Origin: Photorhabdus noenieputensis
Lineage (GTDB): Bacteria > Pseudomonadota > Gammaproteobacteria > Enterobacterales > Enterobacteriaceae
Direction of reading: 5' to 3'
NCBI RefSeq assembly: GCF_018448935.1
Contig: NZ_RCWC01000001.1
Coordinates: forward strand, 124,001-188,000
Length of the DNA stretch: 64,000 nucleotides
In this document: in pieces, positions 39,744 to 50,447 of the stretch
How the letters are laid out: each line of letters opens with the position of its first letter
Numbering within the stretch: the first letter of the stretch is position 1
Notes under the pieces: generated by a model
Databases searched by the model: none
The model's input: the letters and a program-made list of their open reading frames with translations, nothing else
Told to the model about the DNA's origin: nothing
Translations under genes and position numbers: made by a program

Positions 39744-41348
39744 ATGGCTATCGAAATTAAGGTACCGGATATCGGTGCGGATGAAGTTGAAGTCACCGAA
39801 ATCATGGTGAAAGTTGGCGATACAGTAGAAGCTGACCAATCGCTGATTACCGTGGAAGGTGATAAGGCTTCTATGGAAGTTCCATCCCCTCAGGCGGGTG
39901 TTGTTAAAGCGATCATCATTGCGGTTGGCGATAAAGTTGAAACTGGCAAACCGATTATGATTTTTGATTCCGCGGAAGGGGCTGTAGAAGCTGCGCCAGC
40001 GGAAGAGTCAGCAGCGGTAACATTGTCTTCGCGTATGGCAGAGTCAGAACCAGTCGCTTCTGCGGCTATGAATGTTCATGTACCGGATATCGGTGGTGAT
40101 GAAGTCGAAGTTACCGAAGTGATGGTGAAAGTTGGCGACGCAGTGGAAGCTGAACAATCGCTGATCACCGTAGAGGGCGATAAAGCCTCTATGGAAGTAC
40201 CAGCGCCATTCGCAGGTATCGTCAAGGAAATCAAAATCAAAGCCGGTGATAAAGTGGAAACCGGTTCTATGATCATGATATTCGAAGTCGCGGGTGCAGC
40301 GCCTGCTGCTCCGGCAGCCTCAGCTCCAGCTCCAGCGCCAGTGGCTGAACCAGAGAAAGCGGCAGCACCGGTTATTGCTAGCAGAAGTTTCGTAGAAGAA
40401 GACAAAAATGATTTCGCTGAAAATAGCGCTTATGTTCATGCAACGCCGGTGATCCGTCGTCTGGCGCGTGAATTCGGCGTTAACTTGGCTAAAGTGAAAG
40501 GTACAGGGCGTAAAGGCCGTGTTCTGCGTGAAGACGTTCAGGCTTACGTGAAAGACGCGGTTAAACGTGCTGAATCTGCTCCTGCATCAGCCGGTGGTGG
40601 TCTGCCTGGTATGCTGCCTTGGCCGAAAGTTGATTTCAGCAAATTTGGTGAAATTGAAGAAGTTGAACTGGGCCGTATTCAGAAAATCTCTGGTGCTAAC
40701 CTGAGCCGTAACTGGGTGATGATCCCTCATGTTACTCAGTTCGACGAAACGGATATCACTGAAGTTGAAAACTTCCGCAAACAGCAGAATCAGGAAGCGG
40801 AGAAGAAACAGCTTGGCGTGAAGATTACTCCGCTAGTATTCATCATGAAAGCGGTAGCAAAAGCGCTGGAAGAGATGCCGCGCTTTAACAGCTCTATCTC
40901 GGAAGATGGCCAGAAACTGACGCTGAAAAAATACATCAACATTGGTGTGGCGGTTGATACGCCTAATGGTCTGGTGGTTCCAGTGTTCCGTGACGTTAAT
41001 AAGAAAGGCATCATTGAATTGTCTCGTGAGCTGACTGAAATGTCTAAGAAAGCTCGTGCTGGCAAACTGACTGCATCCGATATGCAGGGTGGATGCTTCA
41101 CTATTTCAAGCCTGGGCGGTATCGGCGGCACAGCATTTACGCCAATCGTTAATGCACCAGAAGTGGCTATCTTGGGCGTATCTCGCTCATCAATGAAGCC
41201 GGTATGGAATGGTAAAGAGTTTGTACCACGTTTGATGTTGCCTCTGTCGCTCTCCTTCGATCACCGAGTGATCGATGGCGCTGATGGTGCGCGTTTCATC
41301 ACATTTATTAATCATGCGATGAGCGATATCCGCCGTCTGGTGATGTAA
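39744..41348 (+). CDS. aceF: Dihydrolipoyl acetyltransferase AceF (E2), two lipoyl domains
   Basis: Core E2 of pyruvate dehydrogenase. It has 534 residues, shorter than E. coli (630) because there are two lipoyl domains instead of three. The lipoylated lysines lie in EGDKASMEV at K41 and K147, joined by Ala/Pro-rich linkers. The E1/E3-binding domain is near 230-270 ([16 protein letters not shown]). The catalytic domain ends [12 protein letters not shown] with His507 and Asp511. A hairpin follows before lpd. Confidence 0.97.
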   Translation: MAIEIKVPDIGADEVEVTEIMVKVGDTVEADQSLITVEGDKASMEVPSPQAGVVKAIIIAVGDKVETGKPIMIFDSAEGAVEAAPAEESAAVTLSSRMAESEPVASAAMNVHVPDIGGDEVEVTEVMVKVGDAVEAEQSLITVEGDKASMEVPAPFAGIVKEIKIKAGDKVETGSMIMIFEVAGAAPAAPAASAPAPAPVAEPEKAAAPVIASRSFVEEDKNDFAENSAYVHATPVIRRLAREFGVNLAKVKGTGRKGRVLREDVQAYVKDAVKRAESAPASAGGGLPGMLPWPKVDFSKFGEIEEVELGRIQKISGANLSRNWVMIPHVTQFDETDITEVENFRKQQNQEAEKKQLGVKITPLVFIMKAVAKALEEMPRFNSSISEDGQKLTLKKYINIGVAVDTPNGLVVPVFRDVNKKGIIELSRELTEMSKKARAGKLTASDMQGGCFTISSLGGIGGTAFTPIVNAPEVAILGVSRSSMKPVWNGKEFVPRLMLPLSLSFDHRVIDGADGARFITFINHAMSDIRRLVM

Positions 41349-41354
41349 TCTCAA

Positions 41355-41375
41355 AGGCCGGCCATGTGCCGGCCT
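41355..41375 (+). terminator. GC-rich hairpin after aceF
   Basis: Perfect arms AGGCCGGC (41355-41362) and GCCGGCCT (41368-41375) with a 5-nt loop, followed only by GATTGTTATT. Probably a partial terminator or 3' end stabiliser, so lpd can be expressed separately. Confidence 0.6.
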
Positions 41376-41554
41376 GATTGTTATTGCGGTGACAGAGGAA
41401 CTACTTACATCTGGTGAGTTTGTTGCGAGTTCTGTCACGTTAACGCGCTTTTCAGGTTATTAACAATTCTGTAAACTGCTCGCGGTGTGTAGGTCCCGGT
41501 GGAATATATCGTTTTTGGTGCCTGACCCACCGGACAAACAATTAAGAGGTCATG

Positions 41555-42982
41555 ATGAGTACTGAAATTAAAACCCAGGTTGTGGTGCTTGGGGCAGGTC
41601 CAGCAGGGTATTCTGCTGCTTTTCGTTGCGCGGATTTAGGTTTGGAAACCGTCCTGGTGGAACGTTACTCTACCTTAGGTGGTGTTTGTCTTAACGTTGG
41701 TTGTATCCCTTCTAAGGCATTGCTGCATGTAGCAAAAGTGATTGAGGAAGCTAAAGCGCTGGCAGATCATGGCATCGTTTTTGGTGAACCTAAAACAGAC
41801 ATCGAAAAAGTCCGTGTTTGGAAAGAAAAAGTTATTAATCAGCTAACCGGTGGCTTGGCTGGTATGGCTAAAGGCCGTAAAGTTAAAGTGGTTAATGGTT
41901 TTGGTAAATTTACGGGAGCTAACACGCTGGTTGTTGAAGGTGAAGGTGGCGCAACAACGATTAATTTTGATAACGCCATTATTGCCGCGGGTTCCCGTCC
42001 TATTCAACTGCCATTTATTCCTCATGATGACCCGCGCGTTTGGGATTCTACCGATGCTTTGGCGCTGACAACGGTTCCTGGCCGTTTGTTGGTCATGGGC
42101 GGAGGTATTATCGGTCTGGAAATGGGAACCGTTTACCACGCTCTGGGCTCTCAGATTGATGTCGTTGAAATGTTGGATCAAGTGATTCCTGCGGCTGATA
42201 AAGACGTGGTGAAAGTCTTTACCAAACGTATCAGCAAACAATTCAATCTGATGCTGGAAACCAAAGTTACCGTGGTAGAAGCTAAAGAAGATGGTATCTA
42301 CGTCACGATGGAAGGCAAAAACGCACCGGCAGAACCACAGCGTTATGACGCGGTTCTGGTTGCCATCGGTCGTGTACCTAACGGTAAAATGCTGGATGCA
42401 GGTAAAGCCGGTGTTGAAGTTGACGACCGTGGCTTTATCCATGTTGATAAGCAAATGCGCACCAATGTACCGCACATCTTTGCTATTGGCGACATCGTTG
42501 GTCAGCCTATGTTGGCGCATAAAGGTGTTCACGAAGGTCACGTTGCGGCGGAAGTTATTTCCGGTAAGAAACACTACTTTGATCCAAAAGTGATTCCATC
42601 TATTGCTTACACTGAACCAGAAGTTGCATGGGTTGGCTTGACTGAGAAAGAAGCGAAAGAGAAAGGTATTAGCTATGAAACGGCAACTTTCCCGTGGGCA
42701 GCTTCTGGCCGCGCAATTGCTTCTGATTGTGCTGACGGTATGACCAAACTGATTTTCGATAAAGAAAGCAATCGTATTATCGGTGGTGCTATTGTTGGTA
42801 CTAACGGTGGTGAACTGCTAGGTGAAATTGGTCTGGCAATTGAGATGGGTTGTGATGCGGAAGATATCGCGTTGACCATTCATGCTCACCCAACGTTGCA
42901 TGAATCGGTAGGTCTGGCTGCTGAAATCTTTGAAGGCAGTATTACTGATTTGCCAAATGCGAAAGCAAAGAAAAAGAAATAA
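41555..42982 (+). CDS. lpd: Dihydrolipoyl dehydrogenase Lpd (E3)
   Basis: FAD flavoprotein that reoxidises lipoyl groups with NAD+ for pyruvate and 2-oxoglutarate dehydrogenases and the glycine cleavage system (gcvT and gcvH are in this window). 475 residues from ATG 41555; a second ATG at 41552 sits too close to GAGG. VLGAGPAGYSA is the FAD Rossmann site, the redox disulfide is GGVCLNVGC (C45, C50), and the NAD site is GGGIIGLEMG. The C-terminal HAHPTLHE carries the catalytic His-Glu pair. Confidence 0.98.
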   Translation: MSTEIKTQVVVLGAGPAGYSAAFRCADLGLETVLVERYSTLGGVCLNVGCIPSKALLHVAKVIEEAKALADHGIVFGEPKTDIEKVRVWKEKVINQLTGGLAGMAKGRKVKVVNGFGKFTGANTLVVEGEGGATTINFDNAIIAAGSRPIQLPFIPHDDPRVWDSTDALALTTVPGRLLVMGGGIIGLEMGTVYHALGSQIDVVEMLDQVIPAADKDVVKVFTKRISKQFNLMLETKVTVVEAKEDGIYVTMEGKNAPAEPQRYDAVLVAIGRVPNGKMLDAGKAGVEVDDRGFIHVDKQMRTNVPHIFAIGDIVGQPMLAHKGVHEGHVAAEVISGKKHYFDPKVIPSIAYTEPEVAWVGLTEKEAKEKGISYETATFPWAASGRAIASDCADGMTKLIFDKESNRIIGGAIVGTNGGELLGEIGLAIEMGCDAEDIALTIHAHPTLHESVGLAAEIFEGSITDLPNAKAKKKK

Positions 42983-43014
42983 TTTCTTAAATCGATTAAT
43001 CTAATTTACTCAAG

Positions 43015-43045
43015 CGGCCTCCATTTATATGGGGGCCGTTTTTTA
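43015..43045 (+). terminator. Intrinsic terminator after lpd
   Basis: CGGCCTCC (43015-43022) pairs with GGGGGCCG (43031-43038) with one G-U pair and an 8-nt loop, then TTTTTTATT. It ends the pdhR-lpd operon. Confidence 0.9.
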
Positions 43046-43444
43046 TTCTGGTATGACCTGTTTGAAGAAACACGGCATAAAAAGTATGGATTTTGTGGGT
43101 GTTACTGGCAAAAATCAGCGGAATAATCTGTTTTAATAGCTTTGTCTGCTGTTAATTCAGAATATTACTATCAGTTAATGTTACTTTTATGTGAACGAAT
43201 TAACATCGCATTCAAATTTTGGTATGCTGGATGCCCGAAGCTGGGCATAACTTGTTTGTACTTACTAAGTTATGCCGGCAATCCTCTGACCTGGCACCCG
43301 GAACCATAATTAACAACCTGTCCCTGGAGGGGCTATTGTTGCGAAAACACATGTTGTTACGCAAAGATTATAGCTTGCGAGGCAGGTTCCAAGGCGGGTG
43401 CAGAGCCGGGTAGATAAAATGACAATGAGAGCGAGGAGAAAGTC
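43046..43444 (+). promoter_or_regulatory. acnB upstream region, no gene
   Basis: About 400 bp between the lpd terminator and acnB. No frame is well supported; one of 64 codons at 43219 lacks a ribosome-binding site and any recognisable pattern. The acnB promoter and 5' leader must lie here. GCGAGGAG sits before the GTG start. Confidence 0.5.
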
Positions 43445-46042
43445 GTGCTAGAAGAATACCGCAAGCACGTAGCCGAGCGTGCAGCCCAAGGCGTCGTCCC
43501 TAAACCATTGGACGCGACACAAGCGGCGGCGCTGGTTGAGTTACTGAAGAGCCCACCAACAGGTGAAGAAGATTTTCTGTTAGATCTGCTGATTAACCGT
43601 GTTCCCCCTGGCGTTGACGAAGCGGCGTATGTAAAAGCCGGTTTTCTTGCCGCCATTGCGAAAGGCGAAACTATTTCACCACTAATCACGCCAGAAAAGG
43701 CGATTGAACTGCTTGGAACGATGCAAGGCGGTTATAATATTCATCCTTTGATTGATGCTCTGGATAATGAAAAACTGGCTCCAATTGCAGCTAAAGCGCT
43801 CTCTCATACTTTGTTGATGTTTGACAACTTCTATGATGTAGAAGAAAAAGCAAAAGCAGGTAATCCACAAGCCAAACAAATTATGCAATCTTGGGCTGAT
43901 GCGCAGTGGTATCTGGAACGCCCTGAATTGGCAGAAAAAATTACAGTCACGGTATTTAAAGTGACGGGTGAAACAAACACTGACGATTTATCTCCCGCGC
44001 AGGATGCATGGTCACGCCCTGATATTCCGCTGCATGCTTTGGCAATGTTGAAAAATGCTCGCGAAGGAATTGTCCCGGATCAAGCTGGTGTTATTGGTCC
44101 AATCAAACAGATTGAAGAACTGAGTAAGAAAGGCTATCCGCTGGCTTATGTCGGTGATGTTGTGGGTACAGGTTCTTCCCGCAAATCGGCCACTAACTCA
44201 GTGTTGTGGTTTATGGGCGAAGATATCCCCTTTGTGCCAAACAAACGTGGTGGTGGCGTTGTTCTGGGCGGTAAAATTGCGCCAATCTTCTTCAATACAA
44301 TGGAAGATGCCGGTGCACTGCCAATAGAGATGGATGTAACCAAATTAAATATGGGTGATGTGATTGATGTCTACCCATATAAAGGGGAGGTGCGTCACCA
44401 CGAAACCAATGAGCTATTGGCTGAATTTGGACTGAAAACAGATGTATTGTTGGATGAAGTTCGTGCCGGTGGCCGTATTCCACTGATTATTGGTCGCGGT
44501 TTGACCAGTAAGGCGCGTGAGTCTCTTGGTTTACCTCCCAGTGATGTCTTCCGTCAGGCGAAAGCGGTTGAGGAAAGTAGTCGCGGTTTCTCCTTGGCTC
44601 AGAAAATGGTTGGCCGGGCATGTGGCACGGCGGGTATTCGTCCAGGTGAGTACTGTGAACCTAAAATGACCTCTGTTGGTTCTCAGGATACAACTGGCCC
44701 AATGACCCGTGACGAACTGAAAGATCTGGCGTGTTTGGGTTTTTCTGCGGATCTGGTTATGCAGTCATTCTGCCATACGGCTGCTTATCCTAAGCCAGTT
44801 GATGTCACCACTCACCATACCTTGCCTGACTTCATTATGAATCGTGGCGGTGTTTCTCTGCGTCCGGGTGATGGCATCATTCACTCATGGCTGAACCGTA
44901 TGTTGCTACCTGATACGGTTGGTACCGGTGGTGATTCCCATACCCGTTTCCCAATTGGTATTTCTTTCCCGGCAGGTTCTGGCTTGGTGGCGTTTGCTGC
45001 CGCGACGGGGGTGATGCCTTTGGATATGCCAGAATCGGTGTTGGTTCGTTTTAAAGGGCAGATGCAGCCCGGTATTACTTTGCGTGATTTGGTTCATGCG
45101 ATTCCTTACTATGCGATTCAGCAAGGTCTTTTGACGGTTGAAAAGAAAGGCAAGAAAAACATCTTCTCTGGCCGTATCCTCGAAATCGAAGGTTTGCCAG
45201 ATCTGAAAGTTGAGCAGGCGTTTGAGCTGGCGGATGCTTCTGCGGAGCGCTCTGCGGCGGGCTGTACCATTAAATTGGATAAAGCACCGATTATTGAATA
45301 CCTGCAATCCAATATTGTGTTGCTGAAATGGATGATTGCCGAAGGTTATGGTGACCGTCGTACACTGGAACGCCGTGTAACGGGTATGGAAAACTGGCTG
45401 AAAGATCCTCAACTGCTGGAAGCCGATGCTGATGCAGAATACGCAGCGGTTATCGAAATCGATCTGGCCGAAATTAAAGAGCCTATTCTGTGCGCACCGA
45501 ATGATCCCGATGATGCTCGTTTACTGTCTGATGTAGCTAACAGTAAGATTGATGAAGTTTTTATCGGTTCTTGTATGACTAACATTGGTCATTTCCGTGC
45601 AGCCGGTAAATTATTGGATCAACATAAAGGTCAATTACCGACTCGTTTGTGGGTTGCTCCGCCAACGAAAATGGATGCGGCTCAACTCACAGAGGAAGGT
45701 TATTACAGTATCTTTGGTAAGAGTGGAGCACGGGTTGAAATTCCTGGTTGTTCCTTGTGTATGGGTAACCAAGCACGTGTTGCTGACGGTGTAACTGTGG
45801 TTTCCACTTCGACTCGTAACTTCCCAAATCGTCTGGGAACGGGGGCGAATGTTTACCTGGCATCGGCTGAACTGGCTGCTGTAGCTTCTCTATTGGGACG
45901 CCTGCCTACACCGGAAGAGTACCAGCAATTTATGGCTAAAGTTGATGAGACCGCGGAAGATACTTACCGTTATCTCAATTTTGATCAACTGAACCAATAC
46001 ACTGAAAAAGCGGATGATGTGATTTTCCAAACCGCGGTGTAA
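43445..46042 (+). CDS. acnB: Aconitate hydratase B AcnB
   Basis: Major TCA-cycle aconitase that interconverts citrate and isocitrate; apo-AcnB can bind mRNA. It has 865 residues, the same as E. coli, from GTG 43445 with GAGGAG upstream. An N-terminal HEAT-like domain ([12 protein letters not shown]) and the swivelling domain precede the catalytic core. Cluster ligands lie in [11 protein letters not shown] (near 710) and [10 protein letters not shown] (near 769-772). It follows the pdh operon as in E. coli. A clear terminator follows. Confidence 0.98.
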   Translation: MLEEYRKHVAERAAQGVVPKPLDATQAAALVELLKSPPTGEEDFLLDLLINRVPPGVDEAAYVKAGFLAAIAKGETISPLITPEKAIELLGTMQGGYNIHPLIDALDNEKLAPIAAKALSHTLLMFDNFYDVEEKAKAGNPQAKQIMQSWADAQWYLERPELAEKITVTVFKVTGETNTDDLSPAQDAWSRPDIPLHALAMLKNAREGIVPDQAGVIGPIKQIEELSKKGYPLAYVGDVVGTGSSRKSATNSVLWFMGEDIPFVPNKRGGGVVLGGKIAPIFFNTMEDAGALPIEMDVTKLNMGDVIDVYPYKGEVRHHETNELLAEFGLKTDVLLDEVRAGGRIPLIIGRGLTSKARESLGLPPSDVFRQAKAVEESSRGFSLAQKMVGRACGTAGIRPGEYCEPKMTSVGSQDTTGPMTRDELKDLACLGFSADLVMQSFCHTAAYPKPVDVTTHHTLPDFIMNRGGVSLRPGDGIIHSWLNRMLLPDTVGTGGDSHTRFPIGISFPAGSGLVAFAAATGVMPLDMPESVLVRFKGQMQPGITLRDLVHAIPYYAIQQGLLTVEKKGKKNIFSGRILEIEGLPDLKVEQAFELADASAERSAAGCTIKLDKAPIIEYLQSNIVLLKWMIAEGYGDRRTLERRVTGMENWLKDPQLLEADADAEYAAVIEIDLAEIKEPILCAPNDPDDARLLSDVANSKIDEVFIGSCMTNIGHFRAAGKLLDQHKGQLPTRLWVAPPTKMDAAQLTEEGYYSIFGKSGARVEIPGCSLCMGNQARVADGVTVVSTSTRNFPNRLGTGANVYLASAELAAVASLLGRLPTPEEYQQFMAKVDETAEDTYRYLNFDQLNQYTEKADDVIFQTAV

Positions 46043-46066
46043 TTGCGATATATTGCAATATGAACG

Positions 46067-46092
46067 AATGGGAGGTAAAAACCTCCCATTTT
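46067..46092 (+). terminator. Intrinsic terminator after acnB
   Basis: AATGGGAGGT (46067-46076), AAAA loop, ACCTCCCATT (46081-46090), then TT. The 10-bp stem is 24 bp after the acnB stop. Confidence 0.85.
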
Positions 46093-46240
46093 AGATTGCT
46101 GGTTTTTAACGTTTCGATTATCACTGCTGAGTTTTTATCAATGATAAAACAAGTATTAAGAAAAGTTGTTTTTTGCTTATCAGTGTGGTTTTAGCATTTG
46201 GAAAAAAGACAAGCATATCGTTAAAAAGCAGATAAAAACT

Positions 46241-46280
46241 TTAATCACTAAAGGTAAAAAGTAGTGATTAACGATTTTTT
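46241..46280 (+). terminator. Terminator-like hairpin in gene-free region
   Basis: TTAATCACTA (46241-46250) and TAGTGATTAA (46262-46271) are perfect arms with an 11-nt loop, followed by CGA and TTTTTT (46275-46280). No gene lies immediately upstream on the + strand apart from acnB, which has its own terminator, so it may end a small RNA or be a relic. Confidence 0.6.
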
Positions 46281-46600
46281 AAAGTGGGTAAAAATGCGAT
46301 GTTATAGCTGACATGAAAAGAGGAAACATCAGGGAAAACGGATTTTAAATTGATTAATCAGGGGGCGGAATAACAATATTAATCGTGTTGATAAAATTAT
46401 CAGCGAAAAGAATAAAAACGTTTTTCAGCATTAAAAGCTATTAAAGAAACTGGCTTTGATTTTAATATTATTAATAAACCTGTTGCTCTTTTTGGTTTTA
46501 AACTTAAAAAATAAAAACAAAAAAACCTAATTATCGGCATAAAAAATCACAAATAAATGATTTTATACCACATGAATCGGGTTATTTTCAGTGTTATTAC

Positions 46601-46627
46601 ATTGCATTTTTTATGTAAAAATGCAAT
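46601..46627. other. Perfect 11-bp inverted repeat
   Basis: ATTGCATTTTT (46601-46611) and AAAAATGCAAT (46617-46627) with a 5-nt loop. A stem of this kind could terminate on either strand. Confidence 0.55.
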
Positions 46628-46919
46628 ACCTTAAATATGTCGGTTTACACTGTTTTAACTCGTTCGGTCGCTATAATATTTTAGTCTATTTTCAATGACA
46701 TAAAAAATACTTTCCTTTTTTAAATGGGTTTTCGGCAGCCTAAAAGGGAGTTAAAATCCGCCATTTTATTATCTCATTATCTTTTATAAATGATGTTGAT
46801 TTTACAGCGAGCTATCATTAAATAGGCGTGGTTAAAAACTTTTTATGTAGTATTTAATTATTGATTAAATATTTAAATTTACCATGAGAATCCGCGTAAT
46901 TCTATTTCTACCGATAATC

Positions 46920-46947
46920 GGCGCGTCTAATTATTCTTAGGCGCGCC
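46920..46947. other. GC-rich hairpin downstream of the Dabb gene
   Basis: GGCGCGTCTAA (46920-46930) pairs with TTAGGCGCGCC (46937-46947) with one T-G pair and a 6-nt loop. It lies 59 bp past the stop of the - strand Dabb gene and may end its transcript; no T-tract. Confidence 0.5.
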
Positions 46948-47005
46948 AGCAATATTCGTCATGTTGAATATTGGTTAGCTGATAGTTATTTCCAAAGAAT
47001 GAAAG

Positions 47006-47302
47006 TTACACTTCATAATCAAAGACGATGATATCGTCGGCAGAATCTATAAGCAGATCTTTTAATTTGTCATGCTTAGGGTGAGACAAATAATTTGAAA
47101 TAGCCTTTTGATCATCAAATGTCATGGTGATGGCATGTGTAAAACCTTTATTTTTATTTTCACTACTTACATTACCTCCCCATTCAACAGCAGAAATACC
47201 TGTGATTTGATGCTGCATAGAAATTGCGGTATCTCTTATCATCATTAATTGTTGTTCTTTTATTTCGGGTGTGAATTTTAACAAAAGAATATGACGTATC
47301 AT
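47006..47302 (-). CDS. Stress-responsive alpha/beta-barrel (Dabb) domain protein
   Basis: A 98-residue protein from ATG 47302 with AGGAG eight bases upstream; the open frame upstream of it is spurious. MIRHILLLKF at the start, then VEWGGNVSSENKNKGFTHAITMTF and YLSHPKHDKL, are the Dabb layout (dimeric ferredoxin-like fold). The C-terminus IIVFDYEV completes the barrel strand. Physiological role not known. No counterpart lies here in E. coli. Confidence 0.85.
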   Translation of the reverse strand: MIRHILLLKFTPEIKEQQLMMIRDTAISMQHQITGISAVEWGGNVSSENKNKGFTHAITMTFDDQKAISNYLSHPKHDKLKDLLIDSADDIIVFDYEV

Positions 47303-47677
47303 AATAATAGCTCCTAAGAAGTGGCTTTGTTTTTCCAGACAAGATAGAAAATAACTGGTTGTACTGCAAGACTCTTGAATATACCTCATCGATTAGTGGG
47401 CGAGTGTTCGATTTTGCTGTTTTTGTTTCTCTGAGATATTATTAATTATAGTGTATTTGTCTATATTTGCACTGAGGCTGAACTCTTCTCCGATGAAAGC
47501 CATAGCGGACACAAACTTCAAGGATAGCTTAGAGTGGACATTTCGGTTATCCAGGTGCAAACCATATCGTTGTGTCAGCATAGAGGCGTTAATCTCACTT
47601 CTTGTCAGTTTGTGGGCTGATTCTGGGGCGGAATTGCTAGGAAATTTAGAACGGAAAGAACGCACCGGAGGTTAATG
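47303..47677. other. Gap between Dabb gene and yacL
   Basis: About 375 bp. Two overlapping short frames on opposite strands (47393-47665 and 47451-47675) lack ribosome-binding sites and family resemblance, so no gene is called. Divergent promoters for the Dabb gene and yacL are expected here. GGAGG (about 47667-47671) precedes the yacL start. Confidence 0.5.
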
Positions 47678-48046
47678 ATGGACTACGAATTTTTGCTGGA
47701 TGTTACTGGGAAGGTGACTAGCCGATTCTCAATGGATCATGAAGCTATTGGTCAGTGGCTGAATGAAGAAGTTAATGGTGATTTAACAGTGATAGATAAA
47801 GTTGCCGCAGCACTGGCTGAAATTAAAGGTAGTGAACGTCAATGGCAACTTGTGGGTCACGAATATACGCTGCTAATGGATGACGAAGAGGTTATGGTTC
47901 GTGCTAATCAGCTTGAGTTTGAAACTGATTCGATGGAGGAGGGCATGAGCTATTACGATAATGAGAGCCTGTCTTTTTGTGGTACCAAGGATTTTCTTGA
48001 TATGTTGACTGATTATCGGGACTTTATTTTAAAAAACGATTGGTAA
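47678..48046 (+). CDS. yacL: UPF0231 family protein YacL
   Basis: A 122-residue protein (E. coli 120) from ATG 47678; an ATG three bases earlier sits too close to [49 protein letters not shown] and [17 protein letters not shown] define the family. The protein is small and acidic and its function is unknown. It remains linked to acnB as in E. coli, though separated by 1.6 kb. Confidence 0.93.
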   Translation: MDYEFLLDVTGKVTSRFSMDHEAIGQWLNEEVNGDLTVIDKVAAALAEIKGSERQWQLVGHEYTLLMDDEEVMVRANQLEFETDSMEEGMSYYDNESLSFCGTKDFLDMLTDYRDFILKNDW

Positions 48047-48181
48047 AAAGCTGTATATAGGCAAAAAGAACTCTCTGGCACGATAGGTTTTTTTCTTACT
48101 GTTAATGGTTGCTATGAAGGATAGTCATTGAGTCATTTTACTCAATGATAGTTGAATAGCTAAAGAATCAAGGTGGTTTTA

Positions 48182-49054
48182 ATGGAAGATATCAATCTGT
48201 CTGGTGGCATTAATGAAGCTACAAGCTGGCTTATTAATCATCAGGATTTAATTATTCAATATCTGGTCAATACTGTTGCTGCTATTCTGATTCTTGTTCT
48301 GGGGTTGATGGCGGCGAAACTCATTAGTAAGGGCGTGAGAAGAGTTATGTCATTGCGGGGCATTGATGTAACGGTATCAGATTTCTTGGCTGCGATCGTT
48401 CGTTATTCGATTATTGCGTTTACTATTATTGCCGTTCTGGGCAAATTAGGTGTTCAGACGGCTTCTGTCATTGCGGTTATCGGTGCTGCTGGTTTGGCTG
48501 TTGGTTTGGCTTTACAAGGTTCTTTATCCAACTTTGCCGCAGGGGTATTGCTGGTGGCTTTTCGTCCAATCCGTGCGGGCGAATATGTTATTCTGGGCGC
48601 AGTTGAGGGCACGGTTGTTCAGGTGCAGATTTTCTCTACTACATTGCGTACAGCGGATGACAAGATCATCGTAATCCCGAACGGGAAAATTATTGCTGAT
48701 AATGTTATTAATACCAGCCGTGAACCGAATCGCCGAACCCAGATTATGGTCGGTGTTGCATATAATGCGGATATTGATGAAGTTAAAAAAGTATTAGGTG
48801 ATGTTATTGCCGCAGACAACCGTATTCAGCATGATAAAGGCGTGACGATTCGTTTGCATGAAATGGCACCTTCTTCACTGAATTTTGTTGTGCGTGTATG
48901 GACAACCAATGGTGATGCTTGGGAGGTTTATTGGGATTTGATGGAGAATTTTAAACGTACATTGGATAAACACAATATCAGCATTCCTTATCCACAAATG
49001 GATGTTTATTTGCATCAGAACCAAGCTATGGCGCGGAATAAGATGAGTGATTAG
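48182..49054 (+). CDS. mscS: Small-conductance mechanosensitive channel MscS
   Basis: Inner-membrane heptameric channel that opens at high membrane tension and protects against hypo-osmotic shock. 290 residues (E. coli 286) from ATG 48182 with AAGGTGG upstream. Three N-terminal membrane helices; the pore helix is [31 protein letters not shown] with the alternating Gly/Ala pattern. The cytoplasmic vestibule has [15 protein letters not shown] and [12 protein letters not shown] downstream bidirectional hairpin ends it. Confidence 0.96.
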   Translation: MEDINLSGGINEATSWLINHQDLIIQYLVNTVAAILILVLGLMAAKLISKGVRRVMSLRGIDVTVSDFLAAIVRYSIIAFTIIAVLGKLGVQTASVIAVIGAAGLAVGLALQGSLSNFAAGVLLVAFRPIRAGEYVILGAVEGTVVQVQIFSTTLRTADDKIIVIPNGKIIADNVINTSREPNRRTQIMVGVAYNADIDEVKKVLGDVIAADNRIQHDKGVTIRLHEMAPSSLNFVVRVWTTNGDAWEVYWDLMENFKRTLDKHNISIPYPQMDVYLHQNQAMARNKMSD

Positions 49055-49119
49055 TCAGAGGTCATTGGATAATAACCATCTGATAGTGTGAATGGAATGT
49101 AAATTTTCACCGGTAAATT

Positions 49120-49147
49120 AGCGCCGCGTTATTCATAGCGCGGCGCT
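49120..49147. terminator. Bidirectional terminator after mscS
   Basis: Perfect 9-bp arms AGCGCCGCG (49120-49128) and CGCGGCGCT (49139-49147) with a 10-nt loop lie between convergent mscS and the 49166 gene. Confidence 0.75.
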
Positions 49148-49165
49148 CTGTTCTCCTGACTTATT

Positions 49166-49546
49166 TTATTGACATAAGGTATTAAAGTTGTTTTTGATGA
49201 AATCATCGTTGATATCTTCTGTCAGTGCTATTTTCTTGTTATCAGATAAGCAAAGGACAGCGGATGAAACATCTGAAGTATGGAAATTAATATCAGCAGT
49301 GACTATCCCATCACCTTTTTCACCTTGTATTTTTAGAATAAAACGTTCACAGCCTTTTTTACACAAGAAAGGCTGATAATGACTGAGCTCTACGTCTGTA
49401 ATATTTGCTGTACCAATATAATATCCAATTATTTCATAGTGGTTTAATGTCTTTTCAACATCATTTCGCAGCAAATAGTAGTTTCTGATAGTAAGAGTAG
49501 CAATAATAATGATGACTAATAGCATGAAACCGGTAATTTTTTTCAA
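49166..49546 (-). CDS. Hypothetical membrane-anchored protein
   Basis: A 126-residue protein with TTG start at 49546, supported by AGGAAGAG seven bases upstream. An N-terminal hydrophobic anchor (MKKITGFMLLVIIIIATLTI) precedes a mostly soluble part with CKKGCERFILKI and two more cysteines (VLCLSD, NTLCQ), so a periplasmic disulfide-bonded domain is plausible. AT-rich and unlike its neighbours. No family recognised. It is inserted between mscS and argO, which are adjacent in E. coli. Confidence 0.6.
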   Translation of the reverse strand: MKKITGFMLLVIIIIATLTIRNYYLLRNDVEKTLNHYEIIGYYIGTANITDVELSHYQPFLCKKGCERFILKIQGEKGDGIVTADINFHTSDVSSAVLCLSDNKKIALTEDINDDFIKNNFNTLCQ

Positions 49547-49781
49547 AATAATCTCTTCCTCTTATTTTCATGGCATTGATAGATTCATTAACGCTTTTAG
49601 TGTGTATTAGCTTGATTTTCTTTGAATTAATCAAATGGTTTTCCTATAAAAATCTGCTTTTTGGTTGGTTATTAAAATTTCTTATGATCAATTAGAAGCA
49701 TTTATTTCCTCTAATGAGCTATTCTTCTTAATATTCTGAACATTGAAATAGCAAAGTGAATAATTATTGAGGAGTTTTTTT

Positions 49782-50405
49782 ATGTTATCGACATTTGTGC
49801 AGGGTTTTTTTCTTAGCGCAGCAATGATTTTGCCTCTTGGTCCACAAAATGCCTTTGTTATGCAACAAGGTAGCAAGAGACAATTTCATTTGATGAGCGC
49901 AACTTTGTGCGCGATCAGTGATGGTTTTCTGATTGGTGTCGGTGTATTTGGTGGCAGTGCATTACTTAGTCAGTCAACTTTACTCTTGCAATTTGTCACC
50001 TGGGGGGGTGTTGCTTTTTTATTCTGGTATGGATGGGGGGCTTTACGTGTAGTTTTGTTTGCCAATATTGAACAAGTGCAGGCGAGTAGTACAGCAAAAA
50101 ACCGTTGGCGGGTCATTGCGATTATCTTTGCGGTCACTTGGTTAAATCCGCATGTTTATTTAGATACCATTGTTGTTCTGGGTAGTATTGGTGGTCAGTT
50201 ATCTTCCGAACTCAGGCCCTGGTTTACTTTTGGTGCGGCAAGCGCTTCTGTTAGTTGGTTTTTTTCTCTGTCATTGCTGGCCGCATGGTTTTCTCCTGTG
50301 CTAAATAAGCCGCTTTCTCAGCGGATTATTAATGGGTTTATCTGTGTCATTATGTGGTATATCGCATGGCAACTTGCTAAGCAGGGATTACTAATTTCTG
50401 ATTGA
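49782..50405 (+). CDS. argO: Arginine exporter ArgO
   Basis: LysE-family inner-membrane exporter of arginine and canavanine. 207 residues (E. coli 211) from ATG 49782 with GGAG upstream. Six hydrophobic segments; the conserved first-helix motif [15 protein letters not shown] and the loop [13 protein letters not shown] are present. Induced by ArgP in E. coli, and argP lies 0.8 kb downstream on the opposite strand. Confidence 0.95.
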   Translation: MLSTFVQGFFLSAAMILPLGPQNAFVMQQGSKRQFHLMSATLCAISDGFLIGVGVFGGSALLSQSTLLLQFVTWGGVAFLFWYGWGALRVVLFANIEQVQASSTAKNRWRVIAIIFAVTWLNPHVYLDTIVVLGSIGGQLSSELRPWFTFGAASASVSWFFSLSLLAAWFSPVLNKPLSQRIINGFICVIMWYIAWQLAKQGLLISD

Positions 50406-50447
50406 GCTGGACACTTCTTTGCATGCAGTCTCTGTGTTAGTGTTTTA

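Larger units (their letters stand above)
46093..47005. other. AT-rich gene-free stretch with several hairpins
   Basis: About 910 bp without a credible gene on either strand. Three strong stems stand out: 46241-46271 with following T-tract, 46601-46627 and 46920-46947. The stretch is markedly richer in A and T than acnB. In E. coli yacL directly follows acnB, so this is inserted or decayed DNA. Confidence 0.7.

Noticed and set aside
43219-43413. 64-codon frame upstream of acnB
   Set aside because: No ribosome-binding site and no pattern; region expected to hold the acnB leader.
47393-47665. 90-codon - strand frame between the Dabb gene and yacL
   Set aside because: Overlaps another frame on the opposite strand, lacks a ribosome-binding site and resembles no family.
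47451-47675. 74-codon + strand frame ending at yacL
   Set aside because: Same stretch as the previous entry; likely chance frame in the yacL upstream region.
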